Assembly: GCF_030269685.1 (NCBI RefSeq)
Contig: NZ_BSTT01000003.1
Span: 1-64,000, forward strand
Source of the DNA: Actinomycetospora sp. NBRC 106378
Lineage (GTDB): Bacteria > Actinomycetota > Actinomycetes > Mycobacteriales > Pseudonocardiaceae
Direction of reading: 5' to 3'
Length of the DNA: 64,000 bases
Positions 60,798 through 64,000 of the stretch are shown in pieces. Position 1 is the stretch's first letter. Each line of letters opens with the position of its first letter. The notes below the pieces were generated by a model. The model ran no database searches and was not told the DNA's origin. It was given only the letters and a program-made list of their open reading frames with translations. The position numbers and the translations under genes are program-made.

Positions 60798-62606
60798 CTA
60801 TTCCACCGTCACCGACTTCGCCAGGTTGCGGGGCTTGTCGATGTCCCGGCCCAGCGCCGCGGCGCAGTGGTAGGCGAAGAGCTGCAGCGGGACGCCGAGC
60901 AGGATCGGGTCGAGTTCGGGCTCGACGCGCGGCACGCGGATCACGGCGTCGGCGAGGCCCTCGGGCAGGTCGGCGTTCGTCACCGCGATGACGGGTCCGC
61001 CCCGGGCCTTGACCTGCTCGATCGTCGAGACGTTCTTCGCGACCAGCTCGTCGTCGGGCACGACGATCACGCACGGCATCGTCGCGTCCACCAGCGCCAG
61101 CGGCCCGTGCTTGAGCTCGGACGCCGCGTACGCCTCGGCGTGCACGTAGGAGATCTCCTTGAGCTTCTGGGCGCCCTCGCGGGCCACCGCCGAGCCCCGC
61201 ACGCGCCCGAGGAAGAACATCGACCGGGAGCCGGCGTAGCGCCGGGCGACCTCCGCGATCTCGTCCTCGACCTGCAGTGCGTCCGAGACGGCGTCCGGCA
61301 GCCGCCGCAGCCCCTCGACGAGCCGCGTGCCGTGGGCGGCCGAGAGGTCGCGGACGCGGCCCAGCAGGAGCGCGAGCAGCGCGAATGACGTGGTCATCGA
61401 GCTGAACGCCTTCGTCGAGGCGACGCTGACCTCGGGGCCCGCGTGCAGGAACATCCCCGCCCCGCACTGCCGCGCGATCGCCGAGCCGATGACGTTGACG
61501 CAGCCGACGACCCGCCCGCCCTTGCGCTGCAGCTCCTCGACGGCGGCGAGGGTGTCGATGGTCTCGCCGGACTGGCTGACCGCCACGTACAGCGTGTCGG
61601 GGTCGACGAGCGGGTTGCGGTAGCGGAACTCGCTCGCCTGCTCGGCGTCCGCGGGGACCCGGGCGAGCTCCTCGACCAGCGCGGCACCCATCTGCCCCGC
61701 GTAGTGCGCCGATCCGCAGCCGAGGAACGTCACCCGCCGGATCCCGCGGAGCTCGCGCGGATCGAGGTGCAGGCCGTCGAGCCGGGAGGTGGCGAAGCGG
61801 GTGTCGAGCCGCCCGGCGAGCACCCGGTGCAGAGCGGCGGGCTGCTCGTGGATCTCCTTGGACAGGAAGTCGGGGTGGCCGTCGAGGTCGTAGGCGTCGT
61901 CGCCGACCTCCACCGTCGTCGGCGGACCCAGCCGCGAGCCCTCGTACCCGGTCGCGGTGATCGTCGCGATCTCGCCGTCGGCCAGGAAGATCACCTGGCG
62001 GGTGTGGCGGACCAGCGCGGCGACGTCGCTCGCCACGAACATCTCGCCGTCGCCGAGCCCCAGCACGATGGGGCTGCCGTTGCGGGCGACCACCAGCTCG
62101 TCGGGCCGCTTCGCGTCCAGCACCACCAGCCCGTAGGTGCCCTCGACGACGCGCAGCGCCTCCCGCACCGCGGCCTCCAGCGAGTCCTGCTGCTCGACGG
62201 ACTGCGCGATGAGGTGGGGGAGGACCTCGGTGTCGGTGTCGCTGGCCAACGTGATCCCGTCGGCCACCAGCTTCGCGCGGAGCTCCTCGGCGTTCTCGAC
62301 GATGCCGTTGTGCACCACCGCGATCCGCCCTGCGGTGTCGGTGTGCGGGTGGGCGTTGCGCTCGCTCGGCTCGCCGTGCGTGGCCCACCGCGTGTGCGCG
62401 ATCCCCGTCCGTCCCGACGACGGGTCCCCGGCCACCTTCGCCCGGAGGTCGTCCACCCGGCCGACCGCCTTCGTCGTCCGGAGGGCCTTGCGGTGGGCGA
62501 CGGCGATGCCGGCGCTGTCGTACCCGCGGTACTCGAGACGGGCGAGCCCGTCGACCAGGATCCGCGCCGCCGGTCGGTTGCCGACGTACCCCACGATGCC
62601 GCACAC
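60798..62606 (-). CDS. glmS: Glutamine-fructose-6-phosphate aminotransferase (isomerising)
   Basis: A 602-residue enzyme that makes glucosamine-6-phosphate for peptidoglycan. The N-terminal glutaminase has the nucleophile Cys2 (MCGIVGYVG), RYDSAG-type segment YRGYDSAG, HTRWATHG and NGIVEN. Two SIS domains follow, with FLGCGSAHYAG, SQSGETIDTLAA and the C-terminal D-K-P-R-N-L-A-K-S-V-T-V-E. GTG 62606 gives Cys next. Nothing resembling a glmS ribozyme precedes it. Only 13 bases separate it from the small gene upstream, so the two are probably co-transcribed. Confidence 0.97.
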   Translation of the reverse strand: MCGIVGYVGNRPAARILVDGLARLEYRGYDSAGIAVAHRKALRTTKAVGRVDDLRAKVAGDPSSGRTGIAHTRWATHGEPSERNAHPHTDTAGRIAVVHNGIVENAEELRAKLVADGITLASDTDTEVLPHLIAQSVEQQDSLEAAVREALRVVEGTYGLVVLDAKRPDELVVARNGSPIVLGLGDGEMFVASDVAALVRHTRQVIFLADGEIATITATGYEGSRLGPPTTVEVGDDAYDLDGHPDFLSKEIHEQPAALHRVLAGRLDTRFATSRLDGLHLDPRELRGIRRVTFLGCGSAHYAGQMGAALVEELARVPADAEQASEFRYRNPLVDPDTLYVAVSQSGETIDTLAAVEELQRKGGRVVGCVNVIGSAIARQCGAGMFLHAGPEVSVASTKAFSSMTTSFALLALLLGRVRDLSAAHGTRLVEGLRRLPDAVSDALQVEDEIAEVARRYAGSRSMFFLGRVRGSAVAREGAQKLKEISYVHAEAYAASELKHGPLALVDATMPCVIVVPDDELVAKNVSTIEQVKARGGPVIAVTNADLPEGLADAVIRVPRVEPELDPILLGVPLQLFAYHCAAALGRDIDKPRNLAKSVTVE

Positions 62607-62619
62607 GGTGCTGCCCCCT

Positions 62620-62877
62620 CTAGCCGTAGACGATCCGTCGCAGCTGCCGCTCGCTGACCTCGCCGGCCCGGACGGGCCGCGTCGCCAGTTCGGACGCGAT
62701 CACCGCCCAGATCTCGGCGTTGCGCCGGTCGCGGGCCTGCAGCTCCCGGTGGCGTCGCCGCACGTACTCCTCGACGCTCTCGGAGAAGTAGGCGACGACG
62801 TCGGCCACCACGCGGGCGGCGACCGGACCGGGCAGACCCGTCGACGCGGAGACGTTCCGCACCAGCTCCGGGTCCAT
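62620..62877 (-). CDS. Small helical protein, unknown function
   Basis: This 85-residue helical protein begins MDPELVRNVSASTGLPG. It has a VVADVVAYFSESVEEYVRRRHRELQ stretch (cited in parts) and a C-terminal LSERQLRRIVYG. No domain is recognised. It has the look of a conserved actinobacterial protein, with strong amphipathic helices and a well-ordered C-terminus. ATG 62877 is chosen over the ATG at 62937, whose added residues are not coding-like. It sits between the citrate synthase gene and glmS, all on the minus strand. Confidence 0.6.
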   Translation of the reverse strand: MDPELVRNVSASTGLPGPVAARVVADVVAYFSESVEEYVRRRHRELQARDRRNAEIWAVIASELATRPVRAGEVSERQLRRIVYG

Positions 62878-62970
62878 GCCGCAGGAGCCTGCCCGCCTTG
62901 GACGATTCAGGCCAGGAGTTTGCCCGTAGACGGGCACGCTCGTGCGCAGAAAAGGGGGCTATGGGCCCAG

Positions 62971-64000
62971 TCAGCACTCACCAGGCGGAGCCACATAGCG
63001 GGCGGAGGGCCGGATGATCGTCGAGCTCCGCGTCTGCTCCAGGACGTGGGCGCACCACCCGACCATGCGGCTGACCGCGAAGGTGGGCGTGAACATCTCC
63101 CGCGGGATGCCGGCGAGCGACATCACCACGCCCGCCCAGAACTCCACGTTGACCCGGAGCTCCCGGCCCGGCCGGTGCTCGGCGAGCAGGGCCTCGGTCC
63201 GGTCCTGCGTCGCTCCGGCGAGCTCGACGAGCGGGCCGCCGAGGCCCTCGGCGACCTCTCGCAGCAGGACGGCTCTGGGGTCGGCGGTGCGGTACACGGC
63301 GTGCCCGAAGCCCATGACCCGGTCGCCCGCCGCGAGCTTTCCCCGCACGTAGGGCTCGATCCGGTCGGCGCTGCCGATCTCGTCGAGGGCCTCGAGCGCC
63401 CGGTCCGGCGCCCCGCCGTGCAACGGGCCGACGAAGGTCCCGATCGCGGCGACGACCGCCGACGCGACGTCGGTGCCCGCCGAGGCCGCGACCCGGGCGG
63501 TGAAGGTCGAGGCGTTGAACCCGTGCTCGATCGTCGCGACCAGGTAGCGCTCGACCGCCGCGGCCGCCGCCGGGTCCGGCTCGACCCCGTGCAGCGCCCA
63601 CAGCCAGGCCGCGCCGCCGTGCAGGTCGTCCCGCGGCTCGACCGGGTCGAGTCCCCGCCGGCGCCGCCACAGCGCGGCGAGGATCGTCGGGGTCACCGCC
63701 ACCACGCGCAGGACGTCGTCCCGACGGCGGGCGGGGGTCGCTCCCCACGTCGGCTCCAGTCCGTCGGCCTCCGCCAGCACGCAGAGCGCGGCGCGCAGGC
63801 CGGCGAGGGCGTCGAACCGGTCCCCGGCCCCGGCCACCGCCGGGAGCACCGCGACGACGGCGGCCGGGAGCGTCCGGTGCACGGCGAGCTCGGCGCGCAG
63901 GCCCGCACCGCCGTCGTCGGGAAGGGCGCCGTCGAGGACCAGCGCGGCGGCCTCGTCGAAGGAGACGGTGCGGGCGAGCTCGACGGCCGACCGGCCGCGG
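62971..64000 (-). CDS. Citrate synthase family protein, 5' partial
   Basis: The reading frame is open to the right edge, so the N-terminus is missing; 343 residues are visible. The conserved citrate synthase blocks are present: HGFNASTFTARVAAS, FVGPLHGGAPDRAL (catalytic His), MGFGHAVYRTADPRA (second His), NVEFWAGVVMSL with the Asp replaced by E-F-W at the usual D site, and the C-terminal SRMVGWCAHVLEQ. The first visible residues (SFDEAAALVLDGALPDD) match the N-terminal half. The Asp-to-Glu change and short length favour a citrate synthase 2 or methylcitrate-synthase-like member. It ends 93 bases upstream of the small gene. Confidence 0.85.
   Translation of the reverse strand, partial: RGRSAVELARTVSFDEAAALVLDGALPDDGGAGLRAELAVHRTLPAAVVAVLPAVAGAGDRFDALAGLRAALCVLAEADGLEPTWGATPARRRDDVLRVVAVTPTILAALWRRRRGLDPVEPRDDLHGGAAWLWALHGVEPDPAAAAAVERYLVATIEHGFNASTFTARVAASAGTDVASAVVAAIGTFVGPLHGGAPDRALEALDEIGSADRIEPYVRGKLAAGDRVMGFGHAVYRTADPRAVLLREVAEGLGGPLVELAGATQDRTEALLAEHRPGRELRVNVEFWAGVVMSLAGIPREMFTPTFAVSRMVGWCAHVLEQTRSSTIIRPSARYVAPPGEC

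Noticed and set aside
62607-62619. glmS ribozyme
   Set aside because: Only 13 bases separate glmS from the next gene, and nothing resembles the ribozyme; the class is not known from actinomycetes to my knowledge.

Overview
This window reads as chromosomal DNA of a very GC-rich actinomycete. Pseudonocardiaceae-like is the best inference, from the DUF222/HNH protein, GTG starts, probable leaderless genes, an ECF41-type sigma factor, an ANTAR regulator, and a pdtaR...polA...rpsA-coaE...uvrB gene order resembling Mycobacterium. No phage, insertion sequence, plasmid or CRISPR module was seen. Genes are dense on both strands. Many same-strand neighbours overlap by 4 bases (ATGA or GTGA), so operons are easy to recognise. 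All assignments come from reading the sequence; no database search was run.

Left part (1-10.2 kb): a partial HNH endonuclease with a TDREA pentapeptide repeat, a membrane ferric-reductase-like flavoprotein, a phytase-like lipoprotein and a beta-hydroxyacid dehydrogenase. They are followed by a seven-gene minus-strand unit (10171 to 4156): FAD oxidoreductase, ECF41-like sigma factor, unknown protein, FUSC-type transporter, small membrane protein, TetR regulator and DUF1772 protein.

10.3-19 kb: PEP synthase (ppsA), a PhyH-type dioxygenase, a cupin/MarR divergent pair with twin operator-like sites, a GntR regulator, a Rieske ferredoxin, then a nicotianamine-synthase-like gene divergent from a metal-sensing ArsR regulator. 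Next come an HTH + LAGLIDADG protein and an odd tRNA with an apparent CAA anticodon on a short-variable-loop scaffold.

19-34.3 kb: pdtaR, a complete branched-chain amino acid (or related) ABC importer with two tandem binding lipoproteins and livHMGF, and a convergent minus-strand operon. That operon encodes a Pls/PosA-type membrane NRPS (adenylation, carrier, three membrane/beta-helix modules), a BPL_N-type amidotransferase-like protein, an M1 metallopeptidase lipoprotein and a membrane acyltransferase. It is the best candidate for a little-described system, probably making and handling an isopeptide-linked cationic homopolymer.

34.3-49 kb: the conserved housekeeping block polA, rpsA, coaE, uvrB, udgX, interleaved with a Baeyer-Villiger-type monooxygenase, a GNAT enzyme, a methyltransferase, a DUF402 protein and a cysteine-rich DUF5685 protein. 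uvrB carries a RecA-independent (PafBC-type) damage-promoter match.

49-64 kb: two copies of a 62-bp intergenic repeat, a GAF regulator next to a butanediol-dehydrogenase-like gene, an ACT-like small protein behind a structured leader, a heterodimeric ABC exporter with complementary NBD degeneration, a tautomerase/dehalogenase-like pair under twin TetR sites, an M-domain-less Clp ATPase, glmS, a small conserved-looking protein and a partial citrate synthase at the right edge.
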